A stretch of DNA of 53,317 bases from Polyangiaceae bacterium (GTDB lineage Bacteria; Myxococcota_A; Polyangia; Polyangiales; Polyangiaceae). The translations under genes were made by a program, and so were the position numbers. Positions 8,408 through 15,669 of this stretch are shown here, one piece after another; positions within the stretch are counted from its first letter, which is position 1; each line of letters opens with the position of its first letter. The notes below the pieces were generated by a model. That model ran no database searches. It saw only the letters and a list, made by a program, of their open reading frames with translations, and was not told the DNA's origin. The stretch spans positions 1 through 53,317 of the forward strand of contig JAKLKA010000076.1 of NCBI GenBank assembly GCA_023150915.1, read 5' to 3'.

Positions 8408-8519
8408 GCTCTTGGACTACCATGCGACGAGCCACATGCTTTGTTCGCGATTGTGCGCCCCTGAACCTGCTGTTCTCTCGGGCCAGCAGTCCCTCGGAAA
8501 GCAGCCTCGCATCCAGCAC
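8301..8519. repeat. 219-bp direct repeat, copy B
   Basis: Copy of 5266-5484 in the same orientation with seven mismatches. It carries the putative promoter and first codons of the lipoprotein, now placed immediately upstream of the spermidine-synthase-like gene on the minus strand. Recombination between the copies would remove 3035 bp, including that gene. Confidence 0.9.
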
Positions 8520-8544
8520 GTTCAGGACGAGGTCTTCGCGATCC

Positions 8545-8760
8545 TCAGCGAGCAACCACTGCTCGAGTTGGCCGGGCCTCCGCGTGTGTGCAGCTTGTCA
8601 CCATGTCCGCCATTCGGCGCCCGACACAGGATGGGCAGAATCCGCGCTGCTTGCAGGAGAACGCCAGCTCCGAGTAGCCACACTCGCGACACACCAGCTG
8701 CAGACGACCGTGCTCGAGCCGCCCGCGAGCTCCCCGCAGGGCAACCTCACCCAGGCGTAG
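8545..8760 (-). pseudogene. IS91-type transposase remnant (zinc-binding N-terminal domain)
   Basis: On the minus strand at about 8596-8715 the frame reads LEHGRLQLVCRECGYSE, then LAFSCKQRGFCPSCVGRRMA. This is the four-cysteine zinc-binding domain that opens IS91/IS801-like Y2 rolling-circle transposases. Before it, the expected N-terminal residues are garbled. After it, the frame leaves the family within about ten residues, stops at 8545, and meets repeat copy B. No catalytic tyrosine region is present, so the element is dead. The rest of the gap from 8519 to 8922 holds only the 26-bp repeat. Confidence 0.7.
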
Positions 8761-8866
8761 GCGCGTGAGGAGACCGAGGCACTCTCGATGGGTGGACGTG
8801 ACTCTCACTGCATACAGTGAGGACCGACGGCGCGCACGAGCGCGAAGCGCGAGGAGCACCGGCGAG

Positions 8867-8892
8867 GCATCCCGCGCGAGTGGTGGCCGTGG
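8867..8892. repeat. 26-bp direct repeat, right copy
   Basis: Exact copy of 232-257 in the same orientation. It lies just upstream of the transposase remnant and 29 bp from the end of the nuclease-domain lipoprotein gene, so it marks the right side of the accessory-looking block. Confidence 0.7.
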
Positions 8893-8921
8893 CGAGTGGA
8901 GCTCGCGTCGCCTGATCCGGC

Positions 8922-9518
8922 TCACAGGCTCACCGGCGGAGGGCGATCGCCCGCTGCCGCTTCGTCCCCCTCGGTGCCGCTCAGGTCCAGACCGGCGTGG
9001 TCGAGCACGCTGGCTGCCACGTGGATCGGTACGTCGTTGCCGATGGCGATGGCCACGGCGTCGGAGGGTCGAGCGTCCAGCTCGAACCGCTTGTCGCCGC
9101 TCGAGAGCACCAGCGTCCCGTGGAACACGTTGCTCTCGATCTTGTCGACGCGCACGCTCTCGACCTTGCCGCCGAGCTTCTGGATCGAAGCGTCGAGCAG
9201 GTCGTGGGTGAGGGGACGGGTGAAAGGCTGCTTCTTCAGGCGAAGCTGGATGGACAGCGCCTCGGTTCCGCCGATGAAGATCGGCACCGCGCGCTTCTTC
9301 CCGTCTTCCACCAAGAGAACCGCGTCGCCGCCGTGGGGCAGGCGCGTCACGCCGCCCACGCGCACCCGCACGTAGCCCGCCGGCACCGCAGCCTGGGCGC
9401 TCGGCGTCCCCGCCGGAGCGCTGGCGACCAGGCCCGCCTTCCGGAGCGGTTCACGCAGCTTCGAGCAGCCCGCGGCCACGAGCACCAGGGTGATGGCGAG
9501 GGCTGCGCTTCGCGCCAT
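8922..9518 (-). CDS. Lipoprotein with bifunctional nuclease (BFN/DUF151) domain
   Basis: A 198-residue protein. Residues 1-18 are a lipoprotein signal (ALAITLVLVAAGC). A Pro/Ala linker follows, then from about residue 50 a bifunctional-nuclease-type domain (VPIFIGGTEALSIQLRLK, RPLTHDLLDASIQKLGG, SSGDKRFELDARPSDAVA, NDVPIHVAASVL). The domain was named for DNase/RNase activity in plants; in bacteria it is mostly a small cytosolic protein of uncertain role. Export as a lipoprotein is therefore notable. It follows the lipid-kinase-like gene by 42 bp on the same strand and is probably cotranscribed with it. Confidence 0.85.
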   Translation of the reverse strand: MARSAALAITLVLVAAGCSKLREPLRKAGLVASAPAGTPSAQAAVPAGYVRVRVGGVTRLPHGGDAVLLVEDGKKRAVPIFIGGTEALSIQLRLKKQPFTRPLTHDLLDASIQKLGGKVESVRVDKIESNVFHGTLVLSSGDKRFELDARPSDAVAIAIGNDVPIHVAASVLDHAGLDLSGTEGDEAAAGDRPPPVSL

Positions 9519-9560
9519 GCCTCGAGCGTAGCGCGCCCAGTGCCCGTCGGCGAGGTGGGG

Positions 9561-10571
9561 TCAGCCCCGGACGCGTGGCACGCGGATGCGCGGGCCGAGG
9601 CGCACCGTCAGGTTCCGAAGCCCCGCAAACGTTTCCCCATCGATGATCGGAGCCAGGTCTTCGTCACCGATCGCCTCGATCGACATCTCGCGCCCGCGGA
9701 CTTCGCGCAAGCGCTCACTGGGGATGGCGCCGCCCCGGGCCAGGGCAGGCAGTGCCAGGATCATCTCGTGCGGCACGATCTCGCCGGCCTGGAAGTGGAG
9801 CGCCCCGTCGTCTCGGGCCAGGGGGAACACGCGGAACACCCCGCCCAGGTGAAGATCCATGGCGCCGGCGTGGATGGCGCCGTGAGCCGTACCGGGAACC
9901 ACCTGGCCATCGATGGTCACGCGGGCCGAGGTGGGTCGAAACACGTCGCGCCCGTAGTCGAGCAGGCGCTCGGGGAGCGGAGCGCGGAGTGAGCCGGCCA
10001 AGCGGGAGGCCACGGCCTTGGCCACCACCCGGACGATCGCCCCGGCCCCCAGCTGTTTTTCTTCGTAGTATTTCGAGAAGAACCGCTGGCCAATGCCGCC
10101 TGCGGCCAGCGCGAACCCCAGCCGATCGAAGCGCTCGCCGTCGCTCTTTTCGCCGGTCAGCCACAGCGAGTCGAGCTCGACCAGCTCGGGCATGCGATCG
10201 CGGTCGAGCTCCCGGATCAGTGCGGCGACGATGCTTTCGGCGTGGCCCGCGATGCCGACCTTCCGGGCCACGAAATCGATGGTCCCACCGTTGGTGGGCA
10301 AGAGCGGCGGCAGCTGCGCCACGTCGCGCACGAGCTTCCGCGCTTCGTTGAGCACCCAGTGGAGCGTTCCGTCCCCGCCATCGGTCACCAAGACTGCCGG
10401 CGGGTCCGCGAGGAGCGCGTGCACCGCGCCCCCGAGCTCGTCCAGGGTGCGCGTGGCATACACCGTGCCCCGCCAGCCGAGCAGACGCTCGAGCCGCCGT
10501 GCACGTCCGGCCATGGCGCGCCGCCCACCACGGGCGTTGGGGTTGAGGACGACAGCTATCTTGGTGGTCAC
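9561..10571 (-). CDS. Diacylglycerol/sphingosine-kinase-like lipid kinase
   Basis: A 336-residue protein from the GTG at 10571. It opens with KIAVVLNPNARGG and carries the nucleotide-binding TDGGDGTLHWVLNE, then PTNGGTIDFVARKVG and a C-terminal beta-rich part (VTIDGQVVPG, FRVFPLARDDG). This is the DAGK catalytic family, which phosphorylates diacylglycerol, sphingoid bases or related lipids. The open frame extends far upstream, but that part is antisense to the proline-rich membrane protein gene. The start at 10571 gives the standard N-terminus. Divergent from the 10684 gene across a 112-bp gap. Confidence 0.88.
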   Translation of the reverse strand: MTTKIAVVLNPNARGGRRAMAGRARRLERLLGWRGTVYATRTLDELGGAVHALLADPPAVLVTDGGDGTLHWVLNEARKLVRDVAQLPPLLPTNGGTIDFVARKVGIAGHAESIVAALIRELDRDRMPELVELDSLWLTGEKSDGERFDRLGFALAAGGIGQRFFSKYYEEKQLGAGAIVRVVAKAVASRLAGSLRAPLPERLLDYGRDVFRPTSARVTIDGQVVPGTAHGAIHAGAMDLHLGGVFRVFPLARDDGALHFQAGEIVPHEMILALPALARGGAIPSERLREVRGREMSIEAIGDEDLAPIIDGETFAGLRNLTVRLGPRIRVPRVRG

Positions 10572-10683
10572 TTCGGCTCGCCGTTCGATTGCGGCCGAGT
10601 CTACGAGAATCCAGCGCTCGGCGCCGCGCGATGCCGCAAATTCGGGTCGCGAAGCGCAAACTTCCGCTAGGCTTCGGCCAGGG

Positions 10684-12066
10684 ATGTCCCAGGAGCAGAA
10701 GCCCGGCCGCCCACGAACGTCGCTCGTCGACGGGGGGTGGGACGAAATTCCGAACGCGATCTCCGACGACGCGACGGCCGAAGCGACCGTGGACTCGAAA
10801 GAGCTCACGTCTCCCGACCCCTCGCAGCGCCCGGCGGACCTTCCGAACCGACCCCGCGGAGCCGGTCGGAGCTCGCTCGGGCTGCCCCCGGCGTCTGCCC
10901 GACCTCCCGGCGGGCCCGCCTCTCGACCGGGACGCCCGTCGGTGCCGCCGCCGCCACCCTCGTCGCGGGCGTCGAACGCGCCGCCGGCCCGCGCGTCCGC
11001 GCCGCCGCCGCCCTCGCAACGCGCGTCGAATCCACCTCCGGCGCGCGCCTCTGCGCCGCCGCCCCTGGCGCGGCCTGCGCCGCCCGCGGCGATGGTCGAC
11101 ACCTTGAGCGAGTCGCTGGACGCGATCGTGGCGCGATCGCCCGAGCCTCTGCCCGAGCACTCGAGCCTGGCTCCCACCCAGCCCAGCCCGACCACCGTCG
11201 AGCCGAGCGCACCCACCTCGGTGATGCCTGGTCCCGCGCCCGCTGCCGAGCTGCCCACTCTGGTCGAGGCCTTGGGGCAGCGGGTGCAGGTGGCCGGGGG
11301 TGCCGGCCCGCTCTGGGCGTTCGCGCTGATCGCCGTGGCACTGGCCCTGGGCAGCATGGCGCTGACGTCGGGCAGCTGCTCGGCGCTGATCGCACGCAGC
11401 TCGGCGCCGGCGGTTCGCGCCACCAGCGCTGCGCTGCCGAGCGCGAGCGCGGCGGTCGTGCCGCCCGCACCATTGCCGCCGCCGGTGGCAAAGTCCGAGG
11501 CGGCGCCGCTGCCGGTCGATACCGCGGCGATCGAGGCGCGCACGGCGCGTGAGCGGAGCGTCGACGACGTGCTGGCGCTCAGCGCGGCGCGTGCCGACGA
11601 GAAGCGTCGCGGGCTCACTGGCGCGGAGGACGATCCCGCGCGGCTCAGGGCCGCGGCGAACGATCCGGACACGATGCGCGACGCGCTGGGGGCGATGGCC
11701 AAGTTGAGCTCGCCGCTCGGCCCGGACCTCTTGTATTCGACCTGGACGACCCGAAAGAAGGGCGACGCGGCCGCGGTGCTCGCCGAGGCGCTCTTGGCGA
11801 GCGACGAGGTTCGCAAGCGTGCTTCGCCGGCGCTGCTCGTGGCCCTGGACCTGCGTGCCGCCGAGAGCTGCGATGCTGCGAAAGAGGCGCTGGGTCGCGC
11901 CGCGGAGCACGGTGATCGCCGCGTGACGCCGCTGCTCGGGCGGTTCAGCCAGAAGCGCGGTTGCGGTGACGGCAAGCGCGACGACTGCTGGCCCTGCCTG
12001 CGCGACGGCGACGAGCTGAAGACCGCGGCGAAAGCGGTCGGCGCACGCGTGCCGCCCAAGCTCTGA
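10684..12066 (+). CDS. Proline/alanine-rich single-pass membrane protein, unknown function
   Basis: A 460-residue protein starting MSQEQKPGRPRTSLVDG. The first 210 or so residues are low-complexity Pro/Ser/Ala/Arg (PPPPPSSRASNAPPARA repeats). A single hydrophobic segment lies near residue 220-235 (LWAFALIAVALALGSMAL). A second Pro/Ala linker leads to a helical C-terminal domain of about 170 residues ending with four cysteines (RGCGDGKRDDCWPCLRDGD). The helical domain may contain HEAT-like or TPR-like repeats. Proteins of this layout are common in myxobacteria, and the function is unknown. The ATG at 10684 was chosen because the upstream extension is antisense to the lipid kinase gene. Confidence 0.75.
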   Translation: MSQEQKPGRPRTSLVDGGWDEIPNAISDDATAEATVDSKELTSPDPSQRPADLPNRPRGAGRSSLGLPPASARPPGGPASRPGRPSVPPPPPSSRASNAPPARASAPPPPSQRASNPPPARASAPPPLARPAPPAAMVDTLSESLDAIVARSPEPLPEHSSLAPTQPSPTTVEPSAPTSVMPGPAPAAELPTLVEALGQRVQVAGGAGPLWAFALIAVALALGSMALTSGSCSALIARSSAPAVRATSAALPSASAAVVPPAPLPPPVAKSEAAPLPVDTAAIEARTARERSVDDVLALSAARADEKRRGLTGAEDDPARLRAAANDPDTMRDALGAMAKLSSPLGPDLLYSTWTTRKKGDAAAVLAEALLASDEVRKRASPALLVALDLRAAESCDAAKEALGRAAEHGDRRVTPLLGRFSQKRGCGDGKRDDCWPCLRDGDELKTAAKAVGARVPPKL

Positions 12067-12075
12067 GCGGCTCGG

Positions 12076-12501
12076 TCAGCCTTCCACCCGCTTCTTCAGG
12101 GCCTGGTTCATGCCGACGAACCCCCGGGCCATGGCGGTGAGCCGGGGGCCCATGGACTGGACCAAGGCCCCAGTCAAGTCCTCGCCCTGGACCAACCGAG
12201 TGCGGCCGCCGTCGAGCGGTGTCAGCTCGAAGTAGTGCTCGCCGTCGAACAGCCGAGGCAGCCAGAGCTTGCTGCGGTAGCGCAAGCAGCGCGGGGGTTC
12301 GATCTTCACCACGCTGACCCGCTGGCGTCGCTCGCTGCCGTCGGTCGACGCCGACACGAGGGTGAGGCTGGCGCCCTCCACCAGCGGGCCGTCCACCGAT
12401 GTCAGGTAAGGGTTCCACTCGGGGTATTCCGCGAAGCCCACCAGCACCCGCCACACGCGGTCCGGCTCCGCGTCGATCTCGATCTCGGTTCTGAGCTGCA
12501 T
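12076..12501 (-). CDS. SRPBCC-family (START-like fold) protein
   Basis: A 141-residue protein starting MQLRTEIEIDAEPDRVW and continuing with FAEYPEWNPYL, the classic opening of the polyketide-cyclase/START-like superfamily. Later strands include CLRYRSKLWLPRLFDGE and EHYFELTPLDGGRTRLVQ, and it ends in the long C-terminal helix. These proteins bind hydrophobic ligands in a helix-grip cavity; the ligand is not predictable. The frame extends to 12627, but ATG 12501 matches the family start and leaves a 46-bp divergent promoter gap to the ATPase gene. It converges on the 10684 gene with only 9 bp between stops. Confidence 0.85.
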   Translation of the reverse strand: MQLRTEIEIDAEPDRVWRVLVGFAEYPEWNPYLTSVDGPLVEGASLTLVSASTDGSERRQRVSVVKIEPPRCLRYRSKLWLPRLFDGEHYFELTPLDGGRTRLVQGEDLTGALVQSMGPRLTAMARGFVGMNQALKKRVEG

Positions 12502-12547
12502 TGGCTTCACGACTTTCGCACGCTTCGCGCTACACTCCGAGTCGCCC

Positions 12548-13624
12548 ATGTACCTGACCTCGATCCGCCTGGTGGCCGTGGGTCCCTTCGACGACCTGGC
12601 GGTGCCGTTTTCGGACGACGACGGCAAACCGCGCCGCGTCAGCGTGGTCTACGGCGCGGGCGGCGTGGGCAAGACCACGCTGCTCGCGGCCATCGCCGCC
12701 ACCCGGCCCGGCAACGCGGTGGGGCTCTCGCCCGGGGTGCTGGGCGGCGCGCCGCCGGATCCTTCGCGACTGCGCGCGGTGGCCCCGCAGGCGGTGTGCG
12801 ACTACTGGCTCGGGCAGGACGACCCCGAGCGCCCCCATGGCTTGCGCGTGGGAACCCCCGGGGCCCACCTGGGCGCCAGCGACGAGGAAGAGGCCTTTCG
12901 TCGCCGCGAACAGGCTTTGTTCGACAAGCGCGCGGCGGGCGGCGGCTTCGCCTTCTTGCTGTTGCCCGCGCATCGCTTCTTCTCTCGACAGGCACTGGCG
13001 CTGAGCGCGCCGGCGCGCACCGTGGCGCGCTACGACGTGCGGGGCCCTTCGACCCTGGACGAGGCCCAGCGCGCGGATCTCACCCGCGAGACCAAGCAGG
13101 CACTGGCGTATGCCGGCATCGGCGCCGCCCTGTCGCGCGGGGGCGGTGATCGCGGTCGCCGCCTCGATCTTCTGGGGAGTGCCATGCACTCGGCCGTCGA
13201 CCATCTGGCGTCGCTCACCGGGTTCGCGTATCGCGGGCTCGACGCCGCCACCTTCGAGCCCGTGTTCATCGATCCCGACGGGCGAGAGCGCTTCTTCGAT
13301 GCGCTGCCCACCCGGGCACGGCACCTGGTGGCGTTCGCGGCGCTCGCCACGCGTCTCTTCTGGGCGGCCTATCCCGGACAAGACCCCCGCACCGCCGAGG
13401 GCGTGATCGCCATCGACGAGGTCGATCTGCACCAGGATCCGGCCACGCAGGCGGGCCTCACCGCCGCCCTGGGGCGAGCGCTGCCTGGCGCGCAGTGGAT
13501 CCTGACCACCAGCTCGAACCTGGTGGCTGCCTCCGTCGAGGCGCGCGACGTGATCGCGCTCCGTCGTTCGATCGACGACGATCGCGTCGAGCTGTACGTC
13601 GGAGACGAGGCGCGGACCCACTAG
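12548..13624 (+). CDS. AAA/SMC-like ATP-binding protein
   Basis: A 358-residue protein opening with MYLTSIRLVAVGPFDDL, as in RecF/SMC-like ATPases. The Walker A is YGAGGVGKTTLLAAI near residue 35-50. The Walker B-like VIAIDEVDLHQDPATQ lies near residue 285, after a switch region (LPTRARHLVAFAALATRLFW). It ends with an OLD/AAA_21-like WILTTSSNLVAASV segment. The middle is a short insertion rather than a long coiled coil. It is likely a cytosolic ATPase; the partner is unknown. The EamA transporter gene starts 2 bp after its stop, so the two form an operon. Confidence 0.8.
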   Translation: MYLTSIRLVAVGPFDDLAVPFSDDDGKPRRVSVVYGAGGVGKTTLLAAIAATRPGNAVGLSPGVLGGAPPDPSRLRAVAPQAVCDYWLGQDDPERPHGLRVGTPGAHLGASDEEEAFRRREQALFDKRAAGGGFAFLLLPAHRFFSRQALALSAPARTVARYDVRGPSTLDEAQRADLTRETKQALAYAGIGAALSRGGGDRGRRLDLLGSAMHSAVDHLASLTGFAYRGLDAATFEPVFIDPDGRERFFDALPTRARHLVAFAALATRLFWAAYPGQDPRTAEGVIAIDEVDLHQDPATQAGLTAALGRALPGAQWILTTSSNLVAASVEARDVIALRRSIDDDRVELYVGDEARTH

Positions 13625-13625
13625 C

Positions 13626-14507
13626 GTGCCCGCCCCCACCCGGTTCGTTCAGGGCGCGCTCGTCGCCCTGTTGTGTGCAGTCTGGGGCAGCACGTGGATC
13701 GTGATCCGGGGCGGTCTGAGGGATCTGCCCCCGTTCACTTCGGCGGCGGCGCGCTTCACCCTGGCGGCGCTGGTCATGACCGCGGTGGCGGTGCCGATCG
13801 CCCGGCGCGAAGGCGGCAACCGGCCCAAGGCCTGGCTCTGGGGCGTGTCGGGGCTCGCCAATTTCGCGACCTCTTACGGCGTGGTCTACTGGTGCGAGAC
13901 GCGCCTGCCGTCGGGTCTGGTGGCGGTGCTCTGGGGCGTGTTTCCGGTGTTGATGGCCCTCGCCTCCCACTGGCTCTTGGGCGAGCGGCTGCGCCGCGGC
14001 AGCTGGCTCGGGTTCGTGCTGGGTTTCGCCGGGCTGGTGGTGCTCTTCCGCAACGACGTCGCGTCGCTCGGCAGCGGCGCCACCGGCGCGGCCCTGGTGC
14101 TGTTCGTGAGCCCGGTCGTTTCCGTCGTGGGCACCACGGTGGTCAAGCGGTACGGCGCCGGGTCGAGCTCGGTGCTGATGAACCGCAACGCGATGTGGGT
14201 CGGCGCGCTCGTTCTGGCGGGGCTAGCCCTGGCGACCGAACGCGACGCCGCGCAGCACTGGACGCCCGCCGCGCTGGGCAGCGTGGCCTATCTCGCCCTG
14301 TGCGGCACAGCGTTCACCTTCGGTGTCTACTTCTGGCTCTTGCGCTACGCCGACGCCCACAAGCTGGCGCTGATCGCCTATGTCACGCCCGTGATCGCGC
14401 TCACGCTGGGGTGGAGCGTGGGCGGCGAGGCGCTGCGGGCGTCGACCGTGGTCGGCACCGCGCTGGTGCTCTCGGCAGTGGTCTTGGTCGCGCAGCCGCG
14501 GCGGTAG
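13626..14507 (+). CDS. EamA-family (DMT superfamily) transporter
   Basis: A 293-residue protein with about ten hydrophobic helices arranged as two five-helix repeats. The first repeat opens with LVALLCAVWGSTWIVIR and PPFTSAAARFTLAALVM; the second ends with LALIAYVTPVIALTLGW and a short basic tail (QPRR). The WGS/W motif and proline positions are those of the EamA fold, which exports amino acids and other metabolites. The substrate is unknown. It starts at GTG 13626, one base after the ATPase stop, and converges on the lamin-tail lipoprotein gene with 12 bp between stops. Confidence 0.88.
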   Translation: MPAPTRFVQGALVALLCAVWGSTWIVIRGGLRDLPPFTSAAARFTLAALVMTAVAVPIARREGGNRPKAWLWGVSGLANFATSYGVVYWCETRLPSGLVAVLWGVFPVLMALASHWLLGERLRRGSWLGFVLGFAGLVVLFRNDVASLGSGATGAALVLFVSPVVSVVGTTVVKRYGAGSSSVLMNRNAMWVGALVLAGLALATERDAAQHWTPAALGSVAYLALCGTAFTFGVYFWLLRYADAHKLALIAYVTPVIALTLGWSVGGEALRASTVVGTALVLSAVVLVAQPRR

Positions 14508-14519
14508 ATGGAACCAGGT

Positions 14520-15560
14520 TCAGAGGCAGGTGTTCTTGGTTCCGGGGCTCGGCGCCGACGTGCTCTTGAAGCTCGAGCCCAGATCCTCGCTGGTCTCGTC
14601 GTGTCCGGTCACGCCGTTGCCGCCCGAGAGCTTCTCGCTCTTGTCGAGCGCGCAGCGCTCGATCGCCAGCGACGCGCCGCCGTCCCCCGCCATGCCCTGA
14701 TTCACGGGTTTCTGAGCGGTGCGCGCGGTGTCGGGCTTGTAGCCAGCGACGCCGCTCTTGTCGATGCGGGTGTTGTCGTCGAAGTTCGCGCCCCAGGTGA
14801 CGTAGTCGACGTCCTCGACCTTGGTTGCGGCGCCGTCCCAGCGGAACAGCACCACCATCTCGCGGTCGTTGGTCAGCAACGTGCCGGCCTTGTCGCCCAC
14901 GCTGCCGTTCGCCGGGATGGTCATCGCCGGCACGCTCTTGCTGGCACAACTGAGCGCCGCGCCCTTGGCGTTCAACGTGTAGGTCGGGCACTTGCCGAAG
15001 GTGGCCTCGAAGGTGGGGTTGCCGGTCGCGTTCTCGGGAACCACGACCAACACCGCGCCGGCTGCCAGCTTCGCGCCTGCCGGGAAGCGCACCAAGAAGT
15101 CGGTCCCGGCGGTCCCCTGCGGGTTCCAGGGGCCGCTGGTCAGCTTGTGGTACGCCGAGTTGTCGGCCAGGTAGTAGTTCGAGAGATCGACCTCGGCGGC
15201 GGTGGGGTTGTAGAGCTCGATGAACTCGGCCGCGCCGGGCTCGATGCCGATCTCCGAGATCACCAGGTGATCGGCGGGCGAACCGCCGCCGTCGGTGCCC
15301 GCGTCACCCGCGCCGCCGCCGCCGCTGCCCGCGGCGCCGCCCGTCGAGGCGCCGCCTGAGCCTGAAGCGCCGCCGATCGCGCCGCCGCCCCCCGCGCCGC
15401 CCGAGCTGCCACCCGTACCGCCGCCCCCCGTCGCCCCCACGCCGCCGAAGTTGCCGGTGCCACCGGCTGCGGACGACGACGTTCCGTCCGCGCTGCAGGC
15501 GGCGGAGCCGCCCGCGATCACCAACCCGAAGCCCAGCACGAAGACCCAGTGCGAACGCAT
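14520..15560 (-). CDS. Lamin-tail-domain lipoprotein
   Basis: A 346-residue protein with signal and lipobox (FGLVIAGGSAAC, Cys22), then about 75 residues of Gly/Ser/Ala linker. A lamin-tail domain follows (DHLVISEIGIEPGAAEF, then IELYNPTAAEVDLSNYYLAD). The rest is a beta-rich region with paired cysteines (CPTYTLNAKGAALSC). Lamin-tail domains in bacteria occur on secreted or surface proteins, often with nucleases, but no catalytic module is present here. It is probably a surface-attached binding or structural protein. Divergent from the DUF4397 gene across a 109-bp region holding an operator-like palindrome. Confidence 0.85.
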   Translation of the reverse strand: MRSHWVFVLGFGLVIAGGSAACSADGTSSSAAGGTGNFGGVGATGGGGTGGSSGGAGGGGAIGGASGSGGASTGGAAGSGGGGAGDAGTDGGGSPADHLVISEIGIEPGAAEFIELYNPTAAEVDLSNYYLADNSAYHKLTSGPWNPQGTAGTDFLVRFPAGAKLAAGAVLVVVPENATGNPTFEATFGKCPTYTLNAKGAALSCASKSVPAMTIPANGSVGDKAGTLLTNDREMVVLFRWDGAATKVEDVDYVTWGANFDDNTRIDKSGVAGYKPDTARTAQKPVNQGMAGDGGASLAIERCALDKSEKLSGGNGVTGHDETSEDLGSSFKSTSAPSPGTKNTCL

Positions 15561-15617
15561 GAGCCCATCTTCCCCGCTCGGATGCCGCTCTGCTCGGACA
15601 AACTTCTCGGGGCGGTC

Positions 15618-15650
15618 TTGACTAGGTTCTGTCTAGAACTAAATCTAGAC
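15618..15650 (+). promoter_or_regulatory. Promoter with overlapping TCTAGA palindromes
   Basis: A good -35 box, TTGACT (15618-15623), is followed after 16 bp by a weak -10 candidate, TAAATC (15640-15645). Between and across them lie two nested inverted repeats. GTCTAGA-6-TCTAGAC (15631-15650) is perfect with 7-bp arms, and GTTCT-4-AGAAC (15626-15639) overlaps it. The layout is that of a repressor operator controlling the DUF4397 gene 20 bp downstream, whose ribosome site GGAGGA is at 15659-15664. The regulator is unknown. Confidence 0.5.
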
Positions 15651-15669
15651 ATCCAACCGGAGGAACAGC

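Noticed and set aside
9561..12059. Full 832-codon version of the lipid kinase frame
   Set aside because: Everything upstream of 10571 is antisense to the proline-rich membrane protein gene; the kinase fold starts at KIAVVLNP just after 10571.
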